A stretch of DNA of 9,382 nucleotides from JAYTQG01 sp043746815 (lineage in GTDB: Bacteria > Actinomycetota > Thermoleophilia > Miltoncostaeales > Miltoncostaeaceae), in NCBI GenBank assembly GCA_043746815.1, contig JAYTQG010000136.1:1-9382 (forward strand), given 5' to 3'. Shown here one piece after another: positions 1-6,561 of the stretch. How positions within the stretch are numbered: position 1 is the first letter of the stretch; each line of letters opens with the position of its first letter. Both the position numbers and the translations under genes were made by a program. Below the pieces are notes generated by a model. It had not been told where the DNA came from and did no database searches. It was given only the letters and a program-made list of their open reading frames with translations.

Positions 1-155
1 TTATTGATCCGGCGATGGTGACGAGGTCGGCGTTGCAGAACGCGGCGTCGATCGCGAAGAACATCATCACCACTGAATGCGTCATCGTCGACAAGCCCGG
101 CGACGAGGGCGGCATGGGCGGCGGAATGCCGAACATGGGTGGCATGGGCATGTAG
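1..155 (+). CDS. groEL: Chaperonin GroEL (Hsp60), C-terminal end only
   Basis: This is the last 50 codons and the stop of a group I chaperonin, the cytoplasmic ring complex that folds proteins with GroES and ATP. Reading starts in frame at base 3; the first two bases finish a codon cut by the window edge. The segment DPAMVTRSALQNAASIAK followed by an ITTECVIVDKP stretch is the highly conserved end of the GroEL equatorial domain. It leads into a flexible Gly/Met tail (GGMGGGMPNMGGMGM), the GGM-repeat tail that projects into the folding cavity in most bacterial GroELs. The bulk of the gene lies upstream and cannot be judged. The genes after it are pilin-like and unrelated in function, and hairpins follow the stop, so groEL is probably a separate transcription unit. 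Identification is very secure from the conserved end and tail together. Confidence 0.96.
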   Translation, partial: IDPAMVTRSALQNAASIAKNIITTECVIVDKPGDEGGMGGGMPNMGGMGM

Positions 156-169
156 CGCCTGCTGGCGCT
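154..169 (+). terminator. Short GC hairpin at the groEL stop codon
   Basis: AGCGCC (154-159) and GGCGCT (164-169) form a perfect 6-bp stem with a 4-base loop. The stem begins inside the TAG stop codon. No U-tract follows, so it is not a classical intrinsic terminator. In GC-rich bacteria, hairpins without U-tracts are often found at gene ends, where they may assist termination or protect the 3' end. It could equally be one of several chance GC stems in this gap. Confidence 0.4.
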
Positions 170-194
170 TCGGCGTCACAAGGTGGGTTTCACC

Positions 195-233
195 GACGGG
201 CCGTTCCGCGCAAGGTGCGCAGGGCGGCCCGTC
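195..233 (+). terminator. Two-tier GC-rich hairpin downstream of groEL
   Basis: The 9-base arm GACGGGCCG (195-203) pairs perfectly with CGGCCCGTC (225-233). Inside it a second stem, GCGC (208-211) with GCGC (217-220), closes a 5-base loop. It lies about 40 bases after the groEL stop and is the best candidate for the end of the groEL transcript. No T-run follows. Its last three bases are shared with the next inverted repeat, so the two structures would compete. Confidence 0.5.
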
Positions 234-236
234 ACG

Positions 237-289
237 CATTGTGCGTGAGCCAGGTTCCACCGGAACGGCTCAGGATGTCACGCACAATG
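237..289 (+). repeat. Long imperfect inverted repeat upstream of the pilin operon
   Basis: CATTGTGCGTGA (237-248) is exactly inverted at TCACGCACAATG (278-289), a perfect 12-base repeat. Nested within it, TGAGCC (246-251) pairs with GGCTCA (267-272), and GTTCC (254-258) pairs with GGAAC (262-266) around an ACC loop. The whole can fold as one long stem with a bulge at 252-253 and another at 273-280. An alternative small hairpin uses TCACGCA (232-238) with TGCGTGA (242-248). It could be a terminator-like element, a palindromic protein-binding site, or a 5' leader structure for the pilin operon, whose first codon is 70 bases downstream. I could not assign it to a named family. Confidence 0.6.
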
Positions 290-346
290 ACCGATGCTTA
301 CCTATGAAACGTCCCCGCTCCCGGGGGCGCGTGGCCATGGACGGCT

Positions 347-352
347 GAGGAG
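347..352 (+). promoter_or_regulatory. Shine-Dalgarno site that fixes the TTG start at 359
   Basis: GAGGAG ends 6 bases before a TTG codon. This TTG is the only start in frame that supplies a prepilin leader, because the next Met is the first residue of the mature protein. No convincing -35/-10 pair could be picked out in 156-346. Confidence 0.75.
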
Positions 353-358
353 AGCGCG

Positions 359-1885
359 TTGGAACCTGCACGGAAGCGTGGTTCGGATGGAATGTCGGCG
401 ATCGAAGTCCTCGTATCGCTGGTCATTTTTTCCATCGTGGCGACCGGACTTGGTGCTGCCATGGTGCAGGCCAACAACTGGCTGAGCTCGGCAAAAGTCG
501 AGAGCGGGGCGAACAACATCGCCCAGGGCGAGCTCGACAGCATCAAGCGTCGCGCCTACAACGAGATTGGGATCGTCGGCGGTAACCCGAGCGGCTCCCT
601 CACGGCCAGCGAGGTGAAGACCGTTGGCGTTAACCGCTACACGATCACCCGCGCGATCGTCTACGTGGACGATCAGGTCACCGCAGGAGCCCACAGCGAG
701 GCCAACTACAAGAAGGTCACCATCACCGTCGATCCTCCCGGCCGTGGCAAGACGGTGACGCAAACGTCGATCGTTGCGCCGCCATCGTTCGAGTCGATCG
801 ACGGCAAGGCGATCGTCGGGCCGACCATCGTCGATGCGGCGGATCCCTCAATCACAATTCCTGAGGTCAGCGTCAACCTGACGCTCACCGGCGGCGGGGG
901 CTTCAACCGCACCGACAAGACTGACGTGGCTGGCAGGGCCAGCTTCCCGTCACTTGCCCCGACCGGCGTTGGCCAGCAGTACAAGCTCGCGCTGACGAAG
1001 CTTGGCTACAAGGTGAAGGCTGGCGAGACGCTGGCCCAGAGTCTGACCACAGGTCAGGTCTGGCGGCCAACCATCAAGATGGAGCGCGACGCCGGCGCGA
1101 AAGCGGTTCTCGTCGACGCCGGTGGTCAGGCCTTCGCCGGACCCGCGAAGGCGACGCTGACGCTCCCCGACGGAACGAAGAAGACTCAAGCAACCGCGGG
1201 CAGCGCGACCACCTTCACAGGATTTGGGGCATCTGCAGCCTCATTTCTGATGACCGCCGAAAGCGATGACGGTTGTGCAAGCGCAACCAGCGTCTCGAGC
1301 TCGGTGCCAGCCCCAGGCGACGCGAACAACACGCACGTGTTCACCCTCACCATGGCCGCCGCGCCATCGATGACGATCACGGTCGAGGACACAACCGGCA
1401 AGCCGATCGGGGGAGCCGCGGTGAAGGTCGATACCACCAGCTACGTCGCATCTCCGACCGGTGATGTTCAGGTCTGCCTGGACGCAGGTCCGCACAGCAT
1501 CACCGCTGGTGCAGTCGGCTACAGCCCATCTCCGGCGTCGCTCACGACCACGTCGACGAGCGGAACGGTGACGCTGCGACTCGCAGTCGGGTCTGACGCC
1601 TGCTCGGTCACCATCCGCGGCGTTGCCGGTACCGAGGGCAAGGACGTTGAGGTCTTCGCGGACGGCTACTACGCAACTCCGACGAAGGGTCCGACCCATC
1701 AGATCATGGGGTCCATCGACCCGAACGACCGCTCGTTCACGGCAACAGGGCTCATCGTTGGCCAGGACTACTACGCGCGGGTGAAAGATGCGTCCGGCAA
1801 CTGGACCGCGAACACCTCCCAGGTCTTGCAGTGTTCAACTGCCGGGCAGAACGTGGACCTGACCTCTCCGCAGGTGGCTCCGTGA
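359..1885 (+). CDS. PilV-like type IV prepilin with large Ig-like/carboxypeptidase-regulatory-like ectodomain (cassette A)
   Basis: This 508-residue protein begins with an 11-residue basic leader ending in Gly. The prepilin peptidase site follows as G11/M12-S-A-I-E16, with the Glu at +5 that aligns subunits in type IV filaments, then a hydrophobic helix to about residue 37. Residues 72-144 carry landmarks shared with the cassette B paralogue (GGNP at 74-77, PPSF at 141-144). The remainder is beta-rich: a carboxypeptidase-regulatory-like segment at about 165-217, a second at about 337-390 (TGKPIGGAAVKV), and a C-terminal domain at 413-501 bounded by C415 and C492. The other cysteines are C306 and C373. 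At over 500 residues it is far larger than PilV or GspI (about 120-180), so it is probably a minor pilin with a long surface arm, perhaps an adhesin. Its stop overlaps the next start as GTGA. The fold is inferred from pattern only. Confidence 0.88.
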   Translation: MEPARKRGSDGMSAIEVLVSLVIFSIVATGLGAAMVQANNWLSSAKVESGANNIAQGELDSIKRRAYNEIGIVGGNPSGSLTASEVKTVGVNRYTITRAIVYVDDQVTAGAHSEANYKKVTITVDPPGRGKTVTQTSIVAPPSFESIDGKAIVGPTIVDAADPSITIPEVSVNLTLTGGGGFNRTDKTDVAGRASFPSLAPTGVGQQYKLALTKLGYKVKAGETLAQSLTTGQVWRPTIKMERDAGAKAVLVDAGGQAFAGPAKATLTLPDGTKKTQATAGSATTFTGFGASAASFLMTAESDDGCASATSVSSSVPAPGDANNTHVFTLTMAAAPSMTITVEDTTGKPIGGAAVKVDTTSYVASPTGDVQVCLDAGPHSITAGAVGYSPSPASLTTTSTSGTVTLRLAVGSDACSVTIRGVAGTEGKDVEVFADGYYATPTKGPTHQIMGSIDPNDRSFTATGLIVGQDYYARVKDASGNWTANTSQVLQCSTAGQNVDLTSPQVAP

Positions 1886-2502
1886 CGCGCCGCGCGAACC
1901 AGGCACGGGGTTTCACGATTGTGGAACTCCTCGTCGGAATCATCCTCGTCTCAATCTTCTCGGTCGGGCTCTACGCGTCGCTGGTGTCTGGCTTCCAGAT
2001 CTTCAGCGGCCAACAGACCCAAGGCAGCGCCCAGGCAGACGCTCGGATCACGGCTGGTCGCTTCACCCGTGAGGCTCGCCAAGCGGTAAGCCCGGGTGGC
2101 GGCGTTCCGGCGATTCTGAGCCTTGCCAACGATGACATCGTGATGTTCGTCGACAACGCGCGCGCCGCCACGGCGACCGTTCCGCGGCCGAGCAAGGTTC
2201 GCTACCACCTGGTGGCTGGAAACCTGGTTCGCGAGTCGGCACCCGCGATCGGAGCAACGGCTCCGTTCACCTACGGCGGCTATGTGACCACGGACACGGT
2301 GGCGAGGGGGCTTCTCAATACCGCCAGTCAGCCGATCTTCAAGGCAGTCGACCGCGCGGGAGCACCGCTCGGAAACCCGATCACCGGTGCGCGGGCCGCC
2401 TCCATTGGGACGATCACCTTGCGTCTGATCCTGAAACAGAAGACCCAGAACGCGAACACAACCACGGAGATCACGACCGATGTCACACCTCGCAATCGCT
2501 AA
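1882..2502 (+). CDS. PilW/GspJ-like type IV prepilin (cassette A)
   Basis: The GTG at 1882 overlaps the preceding stop and has AGGTGG at 1872-1877 as ribosome binding site. A reading-frame extension up to an ATG at 1831 is rejected because it adds an untypical leader. The 206-residue product has the leader VTRRANQARG, a cleavage site G10/F11-T-I-V-E15 and a hydrophobic helix of about 20 residues. The soluble part is moderately sized and beta-rich, with no cysteine. Its size, position as second gene of the triplet, and the FTREARQA segment after the helix fit the PilW/GspJ type of minor pilin, which joins the tip complex. The C-terminal Thr-rich strand and terminal RNR recur in the cassette B copy. 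Function is inferred by analogy; the prepilin class itself is directly visible. Confidence 0.88.
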   Translation: MTRRANQARGFTIVELLVGIILVSIFSVGLYASLVSGFQIFSGQQTQGSAQADARITAGRFTREARQAVSPGGGVPAILSLANDDIVMFVDNARAATATVPRPSKVRYHLVAGNLVRESAPAIGATAPFTYGGYVTTDTVARGLLNTASQPIFKAVDRAGAPLGNPITGARAASIGTITLRLILKQKTQNANTTTEITTDVTPRNR

Positions 2503-3901
2503 GCCGCCGCAGCACCGCCACGCGGGACAGGCCCTGGTCGCGACACTGGGGGTTGCAACGCTCCTCGGCATCGTCGCCGCGATTGGCCTGCAGGTCGCCG
2601 AGGGCTCCAACTCCGGCGCGGCAAAAGAGGGTCGTACCGACCTCGCACTTCAGGTCGCCGACGCCGCGGTCAACCTCTACATCTCGCGGATGCAGAGCGA
2701 CGAGGGCTACTACGGCCACTTCACCGACCCTGCTGAGGATCCACGGGTACTCGCCGACGGTTCGACCGTCGCGCCGGGTTCGGCCACTACGGCCGGGGAC
2801 ACATGGACCTATCCGGCCGGTCAGCCCCAGAACTTCACTCAGACGATCCAGAACGCCCGTTTTGGGGCCGCGACATACAACGTGCGCATCACACCTCCCA
2901 CGGGCGCCCAACCACTAACCATTCTCGCGACTGGGAAAGTGGGCAAAGAGATGCGGAGCGTGCAGGCGCAGATCGCCCCCGGTTCGATCGCCGACTTCCA
3001 GATGGTGTCCGATCAGTACATCGCCTACGGCAGGCCCGCCACGACGGACGGCAAGATCTACAGCAACGCGGGCATTGGCTTCTACGGACACGCCTTGGAG
3101 CAAATCTTCGCTCGCGACCAGGTGGCGGACTGCAGCCGCTGCGACCGGGGGTTCTTTGACAAGGACAGCACCCCCAATTTTGACAGTCAGTTTCCGGACC
3201 CGATCGACTTCAGTCGGTTCACGCGCTCGACGTTGGATGTCAAGCAGGCTGCACAAGCCGGTGGCGTCTACCTGAACGGTGCTGGAGTCCGCGGCTGGTT
3301 GCTTCAGTTCCTGGCCAACGGAACGTTCAAGGCGTGGCCGATCAGCGGCGGCGTCGACCTGGCCAAGCGGATGGGAACGCTTGGCGCTCCACAGACGTAT
3401 CCAGTCCCTGGCAATGGAGCGATCTACAGCGAGCAGGACGTGGTTGTCTCTGACGCCAGCGGGACGCGTGACGCGCTCGGCGGCGGAGGGCAACGCGATT
3501 CCGTCGTCCGTGGTGCGGCAACCGTCGTCAGCGCGAACAACCTCTACATCGGCGGAAACATCGCCTACTCCCAGCCAGCGCCGCCGCGAAGTGACGTCCT
3601 CGGCATGGTGGCGACGAACAACCTCAACATCGCCGAATACACCCCGCACGATCTCCTGCTGTACGGCGCGACGATTTCACAGGCGGGTCGGACGGAGTCG
3701 AGCCCGACATCGCCGAATCACACGCACGGAACCTTGACCGAGTACATGTCCACAGCGACCAAGCGCGGTGGCCAGAACGAGATGTTCACCACCCGTGTCT
3801 ACCACTGGGACCCGGGCCTCGCGACACTCTCGCCGCCCTACTGGCCGCGCGTCGGCGCATGGCTGACGAAGTACTGGCGTGAGGTGGAGACCCCGAAGTA
3901 G
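2480..3901 (+). CDS. PilX/GspK-like minor pilin lacking Glu5, with long ectodomain (cassette A)
   Basis: The ATG at 2480 lies inside the end of the previous gene (23-base overlap) and has GGAGAT at 2466-2471. The 473-residue product has a 16-residue leader ending in Gly, then Q17-ALVA21 and a hydrophobic helix to about residue 40. Position +5 is Ala instead of Glu, as is typical of GspK-type tip pseudopilins and many PilX proteins. A segment after the helix (GRTDLALQVADAAVN, about 51-65) resembles the PilX N-terminal family. C218 and C221 form a CxxC. The rest has short beta-strand patterns such as YIGGNI and DVLGMVATNNLNIA, which could be a beta-solenoid, although that is a guess. It ends in WREVETPK, closely matched in the paralogue. 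The probable role is capping or priming the filament tip with the two upstream pilins. Confidence 0.82.
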   Translation: MSHLAIAKPPQHRHAGQALVATLGVATLLGIVAAIGLQVAEGSNSGAAKEGRTDLALQVADAAVNLYISRMQSDEGYYGHFTDPAEDPRVLADGSTVAPGSATTAGDTWTYPAGQPQNFTQTIQNARFGAATYNVRITPPTGAQPLTILATGKVGKEMRSVQAQIAPGSIADFQMVSDQYIAYGRPATTDGKIYSNAGIGFYGHALEQIFARDQVADCSRCDRGFFDKDSTPNFDSQFPDPIDFSRFTRSTLDVKQAAQAGGVYLNGAGVRGWLLQFLANGTFKAWPISGGVDLAKRMGTLGAPQTYPVPGNGAIYSEQDVVVSDASGTRDALGGGGQRDSVVRGAATVVSANNLYIGGNIAYSQPAPPRSDVLGMVATNNLNIAEYTPHDLLLYGATISQAGRTESSPTSPNHTHGTLTEYMSTATKRGGQNEMFTTRVYHWDPGLATLSPPYWPRVGAWLTKYWREVETPK

Positions 3902-3920
3902 GGCGCGCCACGGACTACAC

Positions 3921-3953
3921 CGACCCGACTCAAGGTTCACCTTCGCCGGGTCG
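3921..3953 (+). terminator. Hairpin in the spacer between the two pilin cassettes
   Basis: CGACCCG (3921-3927) pairs with CGGGTCG (3947-3953), and inside it AAGG (3932-3935) pairs with CCTT (3940-3943) around a TTCA loop. It sits 20 bases after the cassette A stop and 65 bases before the cassette B start, in a 117-base spacer. No U-tract follows. It may partly terminate or stabilise the cassette A message, which would let the two cassettes be expressed at different levels. No clear promoter is visible between it and 4019. Confidence 0.5.
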
Positions 3954-4006
3954 ATACACCCTCTGAGGCGTCTCGACTGAGCGCCCGCGATCCGATGGAC
4001 CGGAAC

Positions 4007-4015
4007 GAGGAGGGG
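4007..4015 (+). promoter_or_regulatory. Strong Shine-Dalgarno site that fixes the GTG start at 4019
   Basis: GAGGAGGGG contains the full AGGAGG core, with 5 bases between the core and GTG 4019. An ATG at 3995 in the same frame is rejected: it would put this ribosome site inside the coding sequence and would lengthen the leader beyond that of the cassette A counterpart, which is 11 residues to the cleavage Gly. Confidence 0.8.
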
Positions 4016-4018
4016 ACC

Positions 4019-5884
4019 GTGCAGAAGGCAAGGAAGCGGAAGTCGGGGGGCTTCTCCCTTATCGAGGTCATCGCGGCCCTGACAGTTCTGGCGATCGCCG
4101 CAACGGCCGTCGCGGCGGGTCTGATAAGCGCCAGCGCAAGCGTTGGTCGTGCCGGAAAAAAGTCCGTGGCGAACGCGATTGCTCAGGCTGAGCTTGAAAA
4201 GGCGCGGGCACTTCCGTATCTCCGCCTGGGAATCACCGGTGGAAACCCAGACGGGAATCTGTCGGCCGTAGACGATGAAGTGCGTGCCGGGTTGACCTAC
4301 AACATCGCCCGCAGGGTATCCAACGTAGACGACCTCACCCTCAGTCGAAGCACAACGTACTTCAATCGCAAGAGGATTGACATTACGGTTACTCGCGCCG
4401 GTACGAGTGAGATTGTGAAAGCGAGCACGTTCGTCTCGCCGCCGAGTTATGAAACCGTGGCAAACCGTGGCTCCATCGTCGTCCGGCTCACGGACCTTGT
4501 GAATGCGGAACAAGTCGATTCAGCGCAGGTTGCTGCGAATCCGAACAATCCACCGCTTCCCATCCTCACGGACACCACCGACACGCATGGCCTCGTCATT
4601 TTCGCCGGACTCATGCCAAGTAGCAGCAACTCGAGCAGCGCGGCCTATAACTACTCCATCAACCCGACGTCACCAATTCCCGGATCCGGTGACTGGGGTG
4701 GCTACCGCGTCATCAAGGCTGACACAGGCAAGCTTGTCCACCTCCCCCGCAACGGTGTCCCACAAATTGGGATCAAGGTGTTCAAGCCGGTCTCAATGAC
4801 CGTGCTCCTCGTCGATCAACACGAACAGACCATCTCCGACACCGTGAAGGTTAAAGTCGACCATCCAGGAATGGGCGCCTACACCTTGTCGGGGCAGTCC
4901 AACGGCTCTCAGATTTCGCAGCTCGGGTCCGCCCCGGCGTACAGGCTTGAGCCGTCGAACGGTTTGAAGTTGCAGGCCACCAACGCGAGTTCCAGTTGCT
5001 ACGAAGACAGCCCCGCGAGTTCTCCTGGGTTGGAACTCCCACTTGGATATGCCAGCTCCTATCCGGCCACGACAAGTGCCACATACACACTCAAAATGGC
5101 CCGGTACCCAGACGTTACGGTTCATCTCAACGAGCCCGGAACGTCAATCCCTGCAAAGAACGTTCCGGTAACGATCTCCGGAGAGCCGTCTTCCGTGACA
5201 ACAGACGCGTCTGGAAATGCCTCGTTCACTTGCGTCGCGCCTGGCAGCAGCGTTTCAACTGGCTCCACGTGGGACTACTCCTCCAAGAGCTTCGGACCAC
5301 GGTTCGTCTCAACCCTCACTGGACCTGACAACCAGACGGTAGACCTGGACGTAAACCTCGTTCAGCCGCCATGTGCTGCCGGGGCTCGGGTTACTCCAAC
5401 GCTCCGTGACCTCAGTACCAACAGTCTCTTGGGCGGAGTGACCTACAAGGTCGGCGGAGCGACCCTCGCTGTGGGGGAAACTACGAAGTGCGTGGCTGCG
5501 CCGGGCAACGTTGCTCTCGAAGCGAGGCTGTCGGGTTTCCTCCCGGACTGGACGCTTTCATCGACGAACGTCCTCCCAAGAACCGCGAGCAACCCTGAGT
5601 TGCAGGTTCGCCCTGCCTGCAGCATGAAGATCACGGGTGTCTCAGGAACGGTCGGCTATCTCGTCCAGCTCACGCCGGTCTCCGTCTCAGCGCCATTCTC
5701 GGCAGCGCCGGTCAGCGGCCCCGTGCTCAACTCAACCCGAAACTCCACGATCCCCCTTCTCTACGGTGGTGTGCAGTACCGGGTCCAAATCAAGGCTCCG
5801 GCTGCGGCAGGCTTCGTCACGATCAACGGTCCGTACACCTGCACCGCTCCCGTGACAACAGTCGGTAGCTCGGTCTCGCCATGA
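4019..5884 (+). CDS. PilV-like type IV prepilin with expanded Ig-like/carboxypeptidase-regulatory-like ectodomain (cassette B)
   Basis: From GTG 4019 the product is 621 residues. The leader VQKARKRKSGG is followed by the site G11/F12-S-L-I-E16 and a hydrophobic helix to about residue 36. It is a paralogue of the first gene of cassette A. The cleavage site, GGNP (74-77) and PPSY (141-144) fall at identical residue numbers, so the first 144 residues align without gaps. The ectodomain has six cysteines (327, 405, 452, 491, 534, 608) against four. Carboxypeptidase-regulatory-like patterns include about 363-410 (TTDASGNASFTCVAPG) and a further unit at about 455-510. The C-terminal domain again starts with ACS and ends with a cysteine (C534, C608). 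The extra 113 residues look like one added module. It probably acts as the arm-bearing minor pilin of a second tip complex. Its stop overlaps the next gene as ATGA. Confidence 0.88.
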   Translation: MQKARKRKSGGFSLIEVIAALTVLAIAATAVAAGLISASASVGRAGKKSVANAIAQAELEKARALPYLRLGITGGNPDGNLSAVDDEVRAGLTYNIARRVSNVDDLTLSRSTTYFNRKRIDITVTRAGTSEIVKASTFVSPPSYETVANRGSIVVRLTDLVNAEQVDSAQVAANPNNPPLPILTDTTDTHGLVIFAGLMPSSSNSSSAAYNYSINPTSPIPGSGDWGGYRVIKADTGKLVHLPRNGVPQIGIKVFKPVSMTVLLVDQHEQTISDTVKVKVDHPGMGAYTLSGQSNGSQISQLGSAPAYRLEPSNGLKLQATNASSSCYEDSPASSPGLELPLGYASSYPATTSATYTLKMARYPDVTVHLNEPGTSIPAKNVPVTISGEPSSVTTDASGNASFTCVAPGSSVSTGSTWDYSSKSFGPRFVSTLTGPDNQTVDLDVNLVQPPCAAGARVTPTLRDLSTNSLLGGVTYKVGGATLAVGETTKCVAAPGNVALEARLSGFLPDWTLSSTNVLPRTASNPELQVRPACSMKITGVSGTVGYLVQLTPVSVSAPFSAAPVSGPVLNSTRNSTIPLLYGGVQYRVQIKAPAAAGFVTINGPYTCTAPVTTVGSSVSP

Positions 5885-6561
5885 CGCGGAAACGGACCGG
5901 GTACGCAAAGGGGGCCGAGGGGTTCTCCCTCATGGAAGTCATGGTCACGATGGTCGTCCTCGCTATCGGGCTTTCCGCTGTGTACTCCTTTTTCCTGAGC
6001 GGCTTGGTCTCTGTGCGGACAACCCAAACCCATGGCGAGGCACTTCGGTCCGGCCAGTTGGCCTTGGACCGGTTCTCTCGGGACTTCCGACAGGCTCAGA
6101 GCCCTGGCACGGACAGCTCAACTCCTACCCCGCTTCCCGTTACTGCGGTCCAGAGTCTCTCTGCAACAAGTGTCAGCTTCTATGTGGATACCAACCGATC
6201 CGACGCGGCCACCTTTACCCCAAAAACGATCCGCTATTCCATTGACGTTGCCGGAAAAAAGGTGACGCGCGAGGAGGCACCAGTCCTGACAAGGGCCCCT
6301 GTGACCGTTGGGGCTTGGGGACCGGCAGTCACCGTTATCAGTGGGATCAACCCGGGATCAACCTTCACGGCAAATGGAGTTGTCGCCGATGCCTCCCTGG
6401 CAACCGAAGGCCCGACCCTGAGTCTGCCGCTCTCTGCGACCGATCGTGCTCTTGTCGCGAGCGTCGGCGTGACACTCAAACTAAGCCAGATGACTGGATA
6501 TTCCCAGACCCAAACGGAGGTCGCAACAAATGTTCTTCTGCGAAACCGCCTGCTCCAATAA
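5881..6561 (+). CDS. PilW/GspJ-like type IV prepilin (cassette B)
   Basis: This 226-residue product starts at the ATG of an ATGA overlap. No good Shine-Dalgarno sequence precedes it, so translation is probably coupled to the upstream gene. The basic leader is 14 residues, the cleavage site is G14/F15-S-L-M-E19, and a hydrophobic helix follows to about residue 42. It matches the second gene of cassette A after the helix (LDRFSRDFRQA against AGRFTREARQA), in an IRYS/VRYH strand followed by REEAP or RESAP, and at the C-terminus (TEVATNV then RNR). It has no cysteines. The family assignment rests on the prepilin signal and gene order; the PilW/GspJ role is inferred. Confidence 0.88.
   Translation: MTRKRTGYAKGAEGFSLMEVMVTMVVLAIGLSAVYSFFLSGLVSVRTTQTHGEALRSGQLALDRFSRDFRQAQSPGTDSSTPTPLPVTAVQSLSATSVSFYVDTNRSDAATFTPKTIRYSIDVAGKKVTREEAPVLTRAPVTVGAWGPAVTVISGINPGSTFTANGVVADASLATEGPTLSLPLSATDRALVASVGVTLKLSQMTGYSQTQTEVATNVLLRNRLLQ

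Noticed and set aside
77..307. Small plus-strand frames over the groEL end and the following gap
   Set aside because: Arg-rich translation out of frame with groEL and running through the inverted repeats; no ribosome site or family resemblance.
268..358. Possible cyclic-di-GMP-I (GEMM) riboswitch, because CACGCACA occurs upstream of pilin genes
   Set aside because: Only the opening CACGCACA resembles the aptamer. The following conserved segments and second-stem/receptor pairing are not present, and the same bases are explained by the inverted repeat at 237-289.
302..763. Long minus-strand open frames opposite the pilin genes (for example 302-763, 1951-2610, 2915-3649, 3677-4513)
   Set aside because: They lie antisense to well-supported prepilin genes, show no recognisable domains and have the Arg/Gly/Ala-rich look of GC-driven shadow frames.
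1831..1881. Upstream ATG start for the cassette A W-like pilin
   Set aside because: It would overlap the previous gene by over 50 bases and give an untypical acidic/neutral leader. GTG 1882 has a GTGA overlap, a ribosome site and a normal 10-residue basic leader.
3995..4018. Upstream ATG start for the cassette B V-like pilin
   Set aside because: It would place the strong GAGGAGGGG ribosome site inside the gene and lengthen the leader; GTG 4019 gives an 11-residue distance to the cleavage Gly, identical to the cassette A paralogue.
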